The notes under the pieces were generated by a model. The model did no database searches, had not been told where the DNA came from, and saw only the letters and a program-made list of their open reading frames with translations. Shown one piece after another: positions 1 to 6,705 of a DNA stretch of 8,755 nt; position 1 is the first letter of the stretch; the number at the start of each line of letters is the position of its first letter. A program made the position numbers and the translations under genes. This stretch comes from Wolbachia pipientis (GTDB lineage: Bacteria; Pseudomonadota; Alphaproteobacteria; Rickettsiales; Anaplasmataceae), in NCBI RefSeq assembly GCF_023661085.1, contig NZ_JAHDJT010000047.1, positions 1 through 8,755 on the forward strand. The letters run 5' to 3'.

Positions 1-245
1 AGTGCGAAAATTTAAACAATGAGACGCCAAATACTCTAAGTTTTTTGTCATTAATACACTGCAGAAATTGCGAAGATAAATAAATGGCTTCAATGTTATT
101 ATAAGGATAACGGCAAAGGTTGTCAAGTAGTTTTTTTGTTTCTATTGAATCCAACGCGCTGCTAAAAACTATGCAAAAAGTCTGGTGACAGCCCAAATCA
201 AGGAGTTCAAAGCCTTTATTTCACAACTTCTTTAATATATTTCAT
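1..245 (-). pseudogene. Unrecognised gene, 5' part only, apparently frameshifted near codon 9-10
   Basis: Reading leftward, an ATG at 245-243 begins MKYIKEVVK and then meets TAA at 218-216. If one base (the A at 218 on the plus strand) is skipped, the frame continues as [12 protein letters not shown] and stays open to the window edge; this second frame has no stop from 220 down to 1, about 73 codons. It contains recognisable coding-like stretches such as SALDSIETKKLLDNL and NNIEAIYLSSQFLQ. I do not recognise the family. The gene is divergent from the comM-like gene, with about 22 bases between the two ATGs. No Shine-Dalgarno site is visible. Alternatives are that the gene starts without ATG, for example at TTG 196 or TTG 154, and is intact, or that a different frame starting at ATG 51 (MTKNLEYLASHCLNF, also open to the edge) is the real one. 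A frameshifted pseudogene or a sequencing error are both possible. Confidence 0.45.
98..126 (-). promoter_or_regulatory. Perfect-consensus sigma70 promoter firing leftward
   Basis: On the minus strand TTGACA (126-121) and TATAAT (103-98) are separated by exactly 17 bases, so both hexamers and the spacer are ideal. Transcription would start near 90-92 and run off the left edge of the window. Full consensus is rare in real bacterial promoters and is typical of very strong genes such as stable RNAs. The site lies inside the minus-strand open frame described at 1-245, so it may be a chance intragenic match, a promoter for the shorter frame starting at ATG 51, or a promoter for something beyond the window. 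Confidence 0.5.
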
Positions 246-267
246 TAAGAATTTTATAAAATGTATT

Positions 268-1767
268 ATGATTGCAAATATAAATACCGTTGCGCTTCAG
301 GGAATTAATATAGTGAATGTTAATGTCCAAATTCACATGGCAAATGGTGTTCCTGCCTTTAATATCGTTGGATTGCCGGACAAAACTGTTGCAGAATCCA
401 GGGAACGTATTAGAGCAGCACTAAACTCAATTAATCTACTGCTCCCTCCTAAAAGAATCACAATTAATCTTTCCCCTGCAGATTTGCTGAAAGAAGGCAG
501 CCACTATGATTTGGCTATTGCTATTGGACTGCTTGTTGTGATAAACGTTATACCAGTTGAAAAAGTTCAGTCTTACATCATTATGGGTGAACTTTCCCTT
601 GACAGCAGGGTTATTTCAGTTTCAGGGGTTTTGCCAGCGGTAATCAACGCAAAACAGAAAAACAAAGGAATAATCTGCCCAAGGGGAAATGGAATAGAGG
701 CTTCATGGGTAAAGAATGTCTCAGTTTTGGCTATAGAGAAATTGACCGATATTATTAGACACTTCAAAGGTGAGAAGTCGATTGAGCCGGTAATTTTTAA
801 TAAACCGAAAGAAAAAAGATCAGTACCAGATATGAAGGATATTAAAGGCCAAGTTGTAGCAAAAAGAGCGGCTGAAATAGCAGCAGCAGGCGGACATAAT
901 ATGCTTCTTGTTGGACCTCCCGGTACTGGAAAGTCGATGCTTGCCAAATGATTTATAGGGCTACTGCCTGATTTAACTGAGCGTGAAATGATTGATGTAA
1001 ATATTATTTCCAGTATAACACAAGCTGGCAATGAGATATTCAAGGTAACTCGTCCCTTTCGTGAACCTCATCATTCATGCTCCATGCCAGCGATGACAGG
1101 AGGAGGGAAAAATGCGAAACCTGGGGAAATCACTATGGCTCATAATGGAGTATTGTTCCTTGACGAATTGCCAGAGTTTCCAAGACTTGTGCTTGATTCC
1201 CTACGCCAACCACTTGAAGGCAGAAAAGTTACTATTGCAAGGGCTAACGCCCACATTACCTACCCAGCACATTTTCAACTAATTGCTGCGATGAATCCCT
1301 GCAGGTGTGGCTACTTAGGAAATGCAAGTAGATCGTGCAACAAAGCTCCACGATGTGGCACAGATTATAGGAATAAAATATCAGGACCATTGCTTGATAG
1401 AATAGATATATGCATCGAAATGCCAAATGTCAGCATACTTTCTCCTGAAATTTATTCAGAGGGAGAGAGTACTGACAGAATCAGAGAAAGAGTAATAGCG
1501 GCAAGGAGAATTCAGGCTGAGCGCTACAGCAAATTAAGTATTAGTTGTAACTCAGAAGTAGCTGGTGAAGCATTGAATAAGTTCACTAAGCCAGACCAAG
1601 CAGGGTTAGAGCTACTAAAGCACGTGCTAAAAGAAAACTATATTTCCAATCGAGGTTACACACGCGTATTAAGAGTTGCAAGAACCATTGCAGATCTTGC
1701 AAAAAGTGAAGAAGTGAAAAGAGCGCACATTGCTGAAGCTCTCAATTACAGAATAAGAGCGTACTAA
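268..1767 (+). pseudogene. comM: ComM/YifB-family Mg-chelatase-like AAA+ ATPase, interrupted by an in-frame TGA
   Basis: The family (ComM, YifB) consists of hexameric AAA+ ATPases; ComM is known as a branch-migration helicase acting on DNA during natural transformation. With the stop included the frame spans 499 codons, the normal family length. Codons 1-227 hold the N-terminal ChlI-like domain (for example [38 protein letters not shown]) and the start of the AAA+ core with Walker A GPPGTGKS at 216-223. TGA at 949-951 is codon 228, where homologues usually have Arg (LAKR), so a CGA-to-TGA change would explain it. The same frame continues without any indel as FIGLLPDLTERE, then Walker B VLFLDE (about 295-300), the MNPCRCGYLG motif and the C-terminal Mg-chelatase domain to TAA at 1765-1767. 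An internal ATG at 988 could start only a Walker A-less fragment and has no clear ribosome site. ATG 268 is chosen because [11 protein letters not shown] just after it matches the family start. No Shine-Dalgarno site is visible; an AT-rich TATAAA at 255-260 lies very close upstream. Loss of function is likely but readthrough or sequence error cannot be excluded. Confidence 0.85.
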
Positions 1768-1780
1768 TAAATTAATTTGC

Positions 1781-1809
1781 TTGACAGGAGGTTTTTCTTA
1801 TGATATATT
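1781..1809 (+). promoter_or_regulatory. Strong sigma70-type promoter of the 164-residue membrane protein gene
   Basis: TTGACA at 1781-1786 and TATATT at 1804-1809 are separated by 17 bases: a perfect -35 and a 5 of 6 match at -10. The predicted start near 1816 gives a leader of about 44 bases before ATG 1860. The element sits 14 bases after the stop of the broken comM-like gene, so the downstream gene does not depend on readthrough. Confidence 0.7.
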
Positions 1810-1859
1810 TTACTTCTAATAAATAAGAATTTAATACATTATGTTTTAGGAGTAGAGTT

Positions 1860-2354
1860 ATGGCATTAACAAATTATAAATATAAAGAAGGTGATGGTGT
1901 TCTTCATTCTATTTCAGAAGGATACAAGCAAGATGACTGGGGAATTCCAGGTGCTATTGGTGGGTTTGGTGAGTACGTTAAAAATAACAAATGGAAAACA
2001 GCTGCAGTTGTCGGTGTGGTTGTAGCAGTTCCGCTTATGGCTGCTTATTTTTTAAGCCCAGCTTATGCAGGTTTTGTCAATACAACAGCAGCATCAACTT
2101 ACGCTGGTACGATGGCGGGAGTTAAGGGATTATATGCACTTGCCGCGGCTAATCCGGTATTTACTGGTCTGCTAACTACTGCAATAGTGGTAACTATTGG
2201 TACTTTCATATACATGAACCTTAGTAAAGCAAACCAAATTGAGAAAGCATGTGAATTGCTTAAAGATGAAAATCCAACAAGCAAGATAGACGAACTTAAG
2301 GAAGTATTTGGAATCTCACAAGAAAAAACTACTGCTCCTACTCCAAGTCAATAG
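1860..2354 (+). CDS. Hypothetical small membrane protein with two predicted transmembrane helices
   Basis: The 164-residue product has no domain I can name. A polar N-terminus with glycine-rich stretch (about 29-37, GIPGAIGGFGEYV) is followed by a basic patch (KNNKWK, 41-46), a first hydrophobic helix at about 47-65, a small-residue-rich Ala/Thr/Gly segment (70-96), a second hydrophobic helix at about 97-119, then an amphipathic charged helix (122-150) and a TAPTPSQ tail. The basic patch before helix 1 and the lysine after helix 2 suggest a hairpin with both ends in the cytoplasm, which is inference. AGGAG at 1848-1852 sits 7 bases before the ATG, one of the best ribosome sites in the window, and a strong promoter and a hairpin terminator flank the gene, so it looks like a well-expressed monocistronic unit. 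I believe similar hypothetical proteins occur beside ftsZ in other Wolbachia, but I cannot check this here. Confidence 0.85.
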   Translation: MALTNYKYKEGDGVLHSISEGYKQDDWGIPGAIGGFGEYVKNNKWKTAAVVGVVVAVPLMAAYFLSPAYAGFVNTTAASTYAGTMAGVKGLYALAAANPVFTGLLTTAIVVTIGTFIYMNLSKANQIEKACELLKDENPTSKIDELKEVFGISQEKTTAPTPSQ

Positions 2355-2365
2355 CAGTTTTCGGC

Positions 2366-2393
2366 AAAAAGGGATAGATTTCTATCCCTTTTT
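2366..2393. terminator. Intrinsic terminator, probably bidirectional
   Basis: A 12-bp perfect stem (AAAAAGGGATAG at 2366-2377 with CTATCCCTTTTT at 2382-2393) closes a 4-base loop. The run of five T on the right makes it a terminator for the 164-residue protein gene, 12 bases past its stop; the matching run of A on the left makes it work equally for leftward transcripts, including the small ORF at 2382-2471, whose stop codon lies within the stem. Confidence 0.85.
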
Positions 2394-2471
2394 ATAAACG
2401 TTTTCTATTTCTTGAGCTGGTCCAATAACGCTATCTGAAAGTCTAGTAATCGTCGCATCTACGGTACTCAT
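2382..2471 (-). CDS. Possible small protein of 29 residues on the strand opposite ftsZ
   Basis: ATG at 2471-2469 opens a 29-codon frame ending in TAG at 2384-2382, within the hairpin terminator. The peptide begins MSTVDATITRLSDSVIG and ends with AQEIENVYKKG. The composition is polar and helix-like and the codons are richer in G and C than the surrounding intergenic DNA, which is unlike random translation. There is no visible Shine-Dalgarno site and only weak promoter-like sequence upstream. A 29-codon open frame can arise by chance, and it might also be the tail of a decayed larger gene; an in-frame TAA lies seven codons before the ATG. No homology is recognised. Confidence 0.3.
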   Translation of the reverse strand: MSTVDATITRLSDSVIGPAQEIENVYKKG

Positions 2472-2480
2472 AAAGTTAAG

Positions 2481-2500
2481 AATAAGTAAATCTTATTTAC
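2481..2500. repeat. Overlapping inverted repeats in the ftsZ leader
   Basis: AATAAG (2481-2486) pairs with CTTATT (2492-2497), and the overlapping GTAAAT (2486-2491) pairs with ATTTAC (2495-2500). The two alternative 6-bp dyads share bases, so only one can form at a time. This could be an operator-like site about 95 bases before ftsZ, or a chance product of AT-rich sequence. Confidence 0.3.
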
Positions 2501-2538
2501 TGTTTATGTCTATAGAAGTGAAAAGTGTTTGCATATTG

Positions 2539-2554
2539 TTAAAAAAGCAGTAAC
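2539..2554 (+). promoter_or_regulatory. Near-CtrA box upstream of ftsZ
   Basis: TTAA at 2539-2542, seven bases, then GTAAC at 2550-2554 match the alphaproteobacterial CtrA consensus TTAA-N7-TTAAC at all but one position. CtrA is known to control ftsZ in Caulobacter, and Anaplasmataceae retain CtrA. AT-rich DNA yields such matches often, so this is suggestive only. I find no convincing -35/-10 pair in the same leader; TATTAT at 2556-2561 is a possible -10 without a good -35. Confidence 0.3.
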
Positions 2555-2563
2555 TTATTATCA

Positions 2564-2575
2564 AGTGAATTCACT
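2564..2575. repeat. 12-bp perfect palindrome just before ftsZ
   Basis: AGTGAATTCACT is its own reverse complement and ends 17 bases before the ftsZ ATG. It could bind a dimeric regulator or form a small hairpin near the ribosome site. A few palindromes of this length are expected by chance in a window this size. Confidence 0.3.
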
Positions 2576-2592
2576 AAATTTGGGAAATTTAA

Positions 2593-3783
2593 ATGTCAAT
2601 TGACCTTAGTCTGCCAGAATTACCTATATTGCACCCAAGGATTACCGTTGTGGGAGTGGGCGGTGCTGGCGGAAACGCTGTGAATAACATGATCCAATCC
2701 AACTTGCAAGGAGTGAATTTTGTTGTAGCAAATACTGATGCTCAAGCGCTAGAGAAGTCATTGTGTGATAAAAAAATTCAGCTAGGTATTAACTTAACTA
2801 AAGGACTTGGTGCTGGTGCTTTGCCGGATGTCGGCAAAGGCGCAGCAGAAGAATCAATTGATGAGATTATGGAGCATATAAAAGATAGTCATATGCTTTT
2901 CATCACGGCAGGAATGGGTGGTGGTACTGGAACAGGTGCAGCGCCAGTGATTGCGAAAGCAGCAAGAGAAGCAAGAGCTGCAGTTAAGGATAAAGCGTTA
3001 AAAGAAAAAAAGATACTGACTGTTGGAGTTGTAACCAAGCCATTTAGCTTTGAAGGTGTGCGTCGTATGCGCATTGCAGAACTTGGACTTGAGGAATTAC
3101 AAAAATACGTGGACACTCTCATTGTTATCCCAAACCAAAACTTGTTTAGAATTGCCAATGAGAAAACTACATTCTCTGATGCATTTAAACTTGCTGATAA
3201 TGTCCTGCATATTGGTATCAGAGGAGTGACTGATTTAATGGTTATGCCGGGGCTCATTAATCTTGATTTTGCTGATATAGAAACAGTGATGAGTGAAATG
3301 GGCAAAGCAATGATTGGTACTGGAGAAGCGGAGGGAGAAGATAGAGCAATTAGTGCTGCAGAAGCTGCAATATCTAATCCATTACTTGATAATGTGTCAA
3401 TGAAAGGTGCGCAAGGAATATTGATTAACATTACAGGTGGCGGAGATATGACTCTATTTGAAGTTGATGCTGCAGCAAATAGGGTACGCGAAGAAGTGGA
3501 TGAAAACGCAAATATAATATTCGGCGCTACCTTTGATCAAGCAATGGAAGGAAAAGTTAGGGTTTCTGTTCTTGCAACTGGTATTGATAGTAGCACTGTT
3601 TGTGATGACAAGCCAGAAACTCCGTCTGTGAATCAAAGCGAGACTTCAGAGAAAGAAAAGTTCAAGTGGTCCTATAGCCAAACTCCTGTACCAGAGATAA
3701 AACCAGCTGAACAAGTAAATGAAGGGGTTAAGTGGAGCAACAATATCTATGATATACCAGCCTATTTAAGAAGAAAGAAATAA
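2593..3783 (+). CDS. ftsZ: Cell division protein FtsZ
   Basis: FtsZ is the bacterial tubulin homologue; it binds GTP and polymerises into the Z-ring that recruits the division machinery at the inner membrane. In the 396-residue product the nucleotide-binding G-loop [11 protein letters not shown] is at about 20-30, the tubulin signature [12 protein letters not shown] at 107-118, the T7 synergy loop with NLDFAD at 223-228, and the conserved C-terminal peptide IPAYLRRKK at 388-396, the usual docking site for partners such as FtsA. The linker before it (about 335-385) is short. Relative to typical FtsZ there is a charged insert of about 12 residues at 127-138, between the signature motif and [14 protein letters not shown] 2593 is preceded by GGGA at 2582-2585, a weak ribosome site. 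The stop TAA overlaps the ATG of the next gene (TAATG), so it leads a ftsZ, EVE, ybeY cluster. Identification is secure. Confidence 0.99.
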   Translation: MSIDLSLPELPILHPRITVVGVGGAGGNAVNNMIQSNLQGVNFVVANTDAQALEKSLCDKKIQLGINLTKGLGAGALPDVGKGAAEESIDEIMEHIKDSHMLFITAGMGGGTGTGAAPVIAKAAREARAAVKDKALKEKKILTVGVVTKPFSFEGVRRMRIAELGLEELQKYVDTLIVIPNQNLFRIANEKTTFSDAFKLADNVLHIGIRGVTDLMVMPGLINLDFADIETVMSEMGKAMIGTGEAEGEDRAISAAEAAISNPLLDNVSMKGAQGILINITGGGDMTLFEVDAAANRVREEVDENANIIFGATFDQAMEGKVRVSVLATGIDSSTVCDDKPETPSVNQSETSEKEKFKWSYSQTPVPEIKPAEQVNEGVKWSNNIYDIPAYLRRKK

Positions 3784-4181
3784 TGCAATTTTGGCTGCTT
3801 AAGTCAGAGCCAAGCGAATATTCATGGCAAGAAATGGAAAAGGAGAAGGTAGCTAAGTGGGATGGTGTATGCAACTATCAAGCTCAAAGCTATATGAGAG
3901 CTATGAAATTAGGTGATTCTGCGTTTTTTTATCATACAGGTAAAGAAAAAGTGATATTTGGGATAATTGAGGTCTTTAAGGAATACTACCGCGTTAACGG
4001 CTCCAAGTTTGGACTGGTAGACGTGAAATTTTCCAAGCCTTTGAGTAATCAAGTAACGTTAAGTGATATAAAACGAAACCCACTTTTAAAAAACATGGCC
4101 ATATTAAAACAACCGCGCTTGTCAGTTTCTCCAGTATCAGAAGCCGAATGGAATGAAATAATAAGAATGAGTGAATGTTAG
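3783..4181 (+). CDS. EVE domain-containing protein (PUA-like fold)
   Basis: The 132 residues form a single EVE domain, the family that includes thymocyte nuclear protein 1. EVE domains are PUA-like and are thought to recognise modified bases in DNA or RNA; no enzymatic activity is expected. Family hallmarks visible are WLLKSEP at 4-10, [20 protein letters not shown] at about 26-45, FFYHTGKE at about 48-55, GIIEV just after, and [15 protein letters not shown] near the C-terminus. The length is normal. Its ATG shares one base with the ftsZ stop and its end overlaps ybeY by 7 bases, so translation of the three genes is probably coupled. The substrate is unknown; rRNA or tRNA would fit its neighbour YbeY but that is inference. 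Confidence 0.95.
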   Translation: MQFWLLKSEPSEYSWQEMEKEKVAKWDGVCNYQAQSYMRAMKLGDSAFFYHTGKEKVIFGIIEVFKEYYRVNGSKFGLVDVKFSKPLSNQVTLSDIKRNPLLKNMAILKQPRLSVSPVSEAEWNEIIRMSEC

Positions 4182-4627
4182 AAGTAAATATTCTCGATGA
4201 GAGGTGGCACAGCATTACAGGAGATCCAGAGAACTTTGTATTAGATATTATAAATGCTTCTCTGAAAGAATTAAAAATAGACCATTATAAACCAAGTATA
4301 TCGATAGCTCTTGCTGATGATGATTTACTACGTCGACTTAACTTAAGATTCAGAAAAATGGATAAGCCAACTAACGTGTTATCATTTCAGTGTGAGCAAT
4401 TATCCAACAAGTGCGATTTAGGAGACATAGCAATTTCAATAGATACAATACAAAAAGAGTCAAATGAGCACCATATATCTATCCTAGCTCACGTTGCACA
4501 TATGTTAGTGCATGGATTGCTACATTTACTTGATTACGATCACCAAAAAGAAGATGAGGAAATTATAATGAAAGACCTAGAAAGAAAAATTTTAACTTCG
4601 CTGGGCTATAATATGAGCGCGATTTAA
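4175..4627 (+). CDS. ybeY: Endoribonuclease YbeY (rRNA maturation factor)
   Basis: YbeY is a metal-dependent single-strand endoribonuclease needed for 16S rRNA 3' end maturation and ribosome quality control. At 150 residues it has the usual length. The zinc-binding motif is [11 protein letters not shown] at 113-123, giving ligands H113, H117 and H123, and the conserved TNVLSF occurs at 66-71 followed by GDIAIS at 83-88. One deviation: the glycine usually found before YDH (HLxGYDH) is Asp120 here; the three histidines are intact, so activity is expected. The ATG at 4175 lies inside the end of the EVE gene in another frame (7-base overlap). No terminator is seen after the stop. Confidence 0.97.
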   Translation: MLEVNILDERWHSITGDPENFVLDIINASLKELKIDHYKPSISIALADDDLLRRLNLRFRKMDKPTNVLSFQCEQLSNKCDLGDIAISIDTIQKESNEHHISILAHVAHMLVHGLLHLLDYDHQKEDEEIIMKDLERKILTSLGYNMSAI

Positions 4628-4657
4628 AAGGAATTTAATAAAAAATATAGTAGAGAA

Positions 4658-4666
4658 TGCTAAAAT
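4658..4666 (+). promoter_or_regulatory. Extended -10 promoter element upstream of sdhB
   Basis: TG at 4658-4659, one base, then TAAAAT at 4661-4666 form an extended -10 (TGnTAtaAT type, 5 of 6 in the hexamer). No good -35 is present, as is common for extended -10 promoters. The start would be near 4673, giving a leader of about 50 bases to the sdhB ATG. Confidence 0.45.
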
Positions 4667-4721
4667 GTGTTATCTACAAAGCAAAAGGGTTTTTAGCTAT
4701 AGACGATAAAAGGTAAGCAAT

Positions 4722-5510
4722 ATGGTCCAGTTTTCTCTGCCGAAAAATTCTAAAATTAATGAAAAGGGCAAGTTCTACCCTGCTCCTGCTGGAGTAAAAA
4801 ATGTCAGAAGATTTCAAATTTACCGTTGGTCTGCTGATGACGAGAAAAATCCTAGAGTAGACACGTTTTTTATTGATATGGATAATTGTGGCCCTATGGT
4901 GCTTGACGCATTAATAAAAATAAAGGATGAAATAGATTCAACCTTAACTTTCAGACGTTCTTGTAGAGAAGGAATATGTGGATCTTGTGCTATGAATATT
5001 GATGGAACCAACACTCTTGCATGTACTAAATCCATAGACGACATAAAAGATGACGTAAAAATATATCCATTACCTCATATGTATGTAATAAAAGACCTAG
5101 TTTCGGACCTGAGTCAATTTTATGAGCAATACAAGTCAATCAATCCTTGGTTACAAGCAGATAAACCTGATTTGCCAAATCAAGAGTATTTACAATCTCC
5201 TGAAGATAGAAAAAAACTGGATGGACTTTCTGATTGCATATTGTGTGCTTGTTGTTCAACTAGCTGCCCAAGCTATTGGTGGAACAGTGATAAATTTTTA
5301 GGACCAGCAATACTGCTACAGGCTTACAGATGGATTGCTGATAGCCGTGATAATAAGACAAATGAAAGACTTGATGCCTTGAATGATCCGTTTAAGTTGT
5401 ATCGTTGTCATACAATAATGAATTGCACGAAAACCTGCCCTAAAGGGCTTAACCCAGCAAGAGCAATAGCGAAAATGAAACAGCTTATGGTAGGAAGGGA
5501 AGGAGTTTGA
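4722..5510 (+). CDS. sdhB: Succinate dehydrogenase iron-sulfur subunit SdhB
   Basis: SdhB carries electrons from the FAD subunit SdhA to ubiquinone through three iron-sulfur clusters in complex II of the inner membrane and so links the TCA cycle to respiration. All ligands are visible in the 262 residues: the [2Fe-2S] site in [10 protein letters not shown] (C81, C86, C89) plus C101; the [4Fe-4S] site in CILCACC (C172, C175, C178) plus C239; and the [3Fe-4S] site C182, C229, C235 in STSCP and CHTIMNC. PSYWW at 183-187 contributes to the quinone-site region. Length is typical of alphaproteobacterial and mitochondrial SdhB. AAAGG ending at 4713 lies 8 bases before the ATG. No sdhA, sdhC or sdhD is adjacent, so the complex is encoded at split loci. 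TGA is used as its stop, and the gene converges on the PAS gene with two bases between stop codons. Confidence 0.99.
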   Translation: MVQFSLPKNSKINEKGKFYPAPAGVKNVRRFQIYRWSADDEKNPRVDTFFIDMDNCGPMVLDALIKIKDEIDSTLTFRRSCREGICGSCAMNIDGTNTLACTKSIDDIKDDVKIYPLPHMYVIKDLVSDLSQFYEQYKSINPWLQADKPDLPNQEYLQSPEDRKKLDGLSDCILCACCSTSCPSYWWNSDKFLGPAILLQAYRWIADSRDNKTNERLDALNDPFKLYRCHTIMNCTKTCPKGLNPARAIAKMKQLMVGREGV

Positions 5511-5512
5511 GG

Positions 5513-6649
5513 CTACCTTTTGCATTCCTCATAGGAAAAGAGCAAACCTTCTGAAGCATAGGGTATTATCAATATCCTGAACATTTTTCCATTTGTAAGA
5601 TGAATTGTGTCATTATGTGGTCCAAATAATCTTTTGAATAACTCATGCCTTTGGTTACTAATAGTTTGGAAATCTTTTTGTTCTAAAAGCTTCTGAGATT
5701 CAAATAGGTAAAGCATGACTTCATGATAAGTTGGATTGGATGCCAAAAACTTTGTATCAAGTTGAAAGGTTTTTACAAAAGCATTATTATGAAACTTCAG
5801 TTTTTGATTCTTACTGTATATTGCAATAGCAATTGGTAACTCCTCGAGTAAATTTTTCTGTGCAGCTAAATAACTATCTAGCCTAGCACGTAACTCCTCT
5901 GCATCGCTAACATCTTTTCCATACATCACTGCGCCACCAAAATTTTGTATTGGAATTCTAATAAAATCAAAAACCTTGCGTTCGTTTTTGCAAGTTATCA
6001 CATGTTTTCCTGGTTTGGTGCTGTGGACACTGTCAGTAACAGCCAATCTCCGGGAGCTATTTATATATTTATCATAAAATAGGTTGCAAAACTTTACTTT
6101 TTTATTTTCATTATATTTTAGTATTGGAAACGGTAGAGAGTTGAAAATGTTCCTGTAGTTCTCTACTTTTTGTTTAAGCTTACTATTTTCTAACTCCAGT
6201 TCGTTAGCTTTTATTTTGTAGTCTGAGACGTTTCTTATCCACAACAGCACGCCAATTACGTTATTAGAGTTATCTATTATGCTTCTACCATAACATATAC
6301 AGTAAACTTCGCCGCCTTTTGACTTCAAGTCTAGAGTAAAAGATTTATTTACTTTTTTTGCCTCAGTAAAATTTTTAATTAAGCTTTCCGATTGCTCAAA
6401 AAAATTGACAAACTCATTAAATGAGTAAAAAACAGTATTAAGTAAAATTAGTAAGTTAGGGGAAAACTTTTCTATACGTTTTTTTGCATCCCAAATATAA
6501 AACCCATCATCCACAGTATCAATTAAGTTACTTATTATAATATTTTGATGTTGTAGGCTCTTAATTTTATTATCCACTTTCAATTTGGAATAAGAAAGAA
6601 AGAATAATATTAAAATTAATAATAAAACTACTTCATACAAAAAAAACAT
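5513..6649 (-). CDS. Membrane-anchored multi-PAS protein lacking a kinase domain (DivL/PleC-like sensory part)
   Basis: The 378-residue product begins with a transmembrane helix at about 4-20 (VVLLLILILFFL). Three PAS-like domains follow: about 40-146 (DTVDDGFYIWDAKKRIEKFSP is its start), about 165-250 (FNSLPFPILKYNENKKVKFCN) and about 266-376 (LEELPIAIAIYSKNQKLKFHN to LLFSYEECKR). A charged coiled-coil-like linker (145-167) joins the first two, and a helix (247-270) the last two. The last domain strongly resembles the PAS found directly before the histidine-phosphotransfer helix of alphaproteobacterial DivL-like sensor kinases, where the wording is typically LFEDVTER; here TAG follows at the matching point. 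No HisKA or HATPase domain is present, and downstream DNA is antisense to sdhB, so the kinase is not merely frameshifted. It may sense a signal or bind a partner kinase. Fifty-six bases separate it from the upstream GNAT gene; no Shine-Dalgarno site is visible. The family parallel is from memory. Confidence 0.85.
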   Translation of the reverse strand: MFFLYEVVLLLILILFFLSYSKLKVDNKIKSLQHQNIIISNLIDTVDDGFYIWDAKKRIEKFSPNLLILLNTVFYSFNEFVNFFEQSESLIKNFTEAKKVNKSFTLDLKSKGGEVYCICYGRSIIDNSNNVIGVLLWIRNVSDYKIKANELELENSKLKQKVENYRNIFNSLPFPILKYNENKKVKFCNLFYDKYINSSRRLAVTDSVHSTKPGKHVITCKNERKVFDFIRIPIQNFGGAVMYGKDVSDAEELRARLDSYLAAQKNLLEELPIAIAIYSKNQKLKFHNNAFVKTFQLDTKFLASNPTYHEVMLYLFESQKLLEQKDFQTISNQRHELFKRLFGPHNDTIHLTNGKMFRILIIPYASEGLLFSYEECKR

Positions 6650-6705
6650 AGTACTTTTAAAACAGACGTAAAAATTTATAACCGCTCAACAAGGGTATGT
6701 ATAAG

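Noticed and set aside
949..951. TGA read as a sense codon by an altered genetic code
   Set aside because: sdhB ends with TGA in this window and the family has Arg, not Trp, at the position; no other internal TGA occurs in the conserved genes.
573..1043. Long minus-strand open frame across the TGA of the comM-like gene
   Set aside because: The plus-strand frame carries clear family motifs on both sides of the TGA; the antisense frame is Ser/Ile/Pro-rich shadow sequence with no recognisable domain.
1787..1824. Eight-codon frame MIYFTSNK behind a perfect GGAGG
   Set aside because: The GGAGG lies inside the spacer of the promoter at 1781-1809, upstream of the expected transcript start, so it would be absent from that mRNA; the frame is also very short.
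2889..3431. 180-codon minus-strand frame inside ftsZ
   Set aside because: It is the antisense of strongly conserved FtsZ codons and has no motif or start signals of its own.
4657..4716. A 19-codon frame ([19 protein letters not shown]) just before sdhB, a possible leader peptide
   Set aside because: Its ATG overlaps the likely -10 element, so the transcript would start inside it; a frame of this length is expected by chance.
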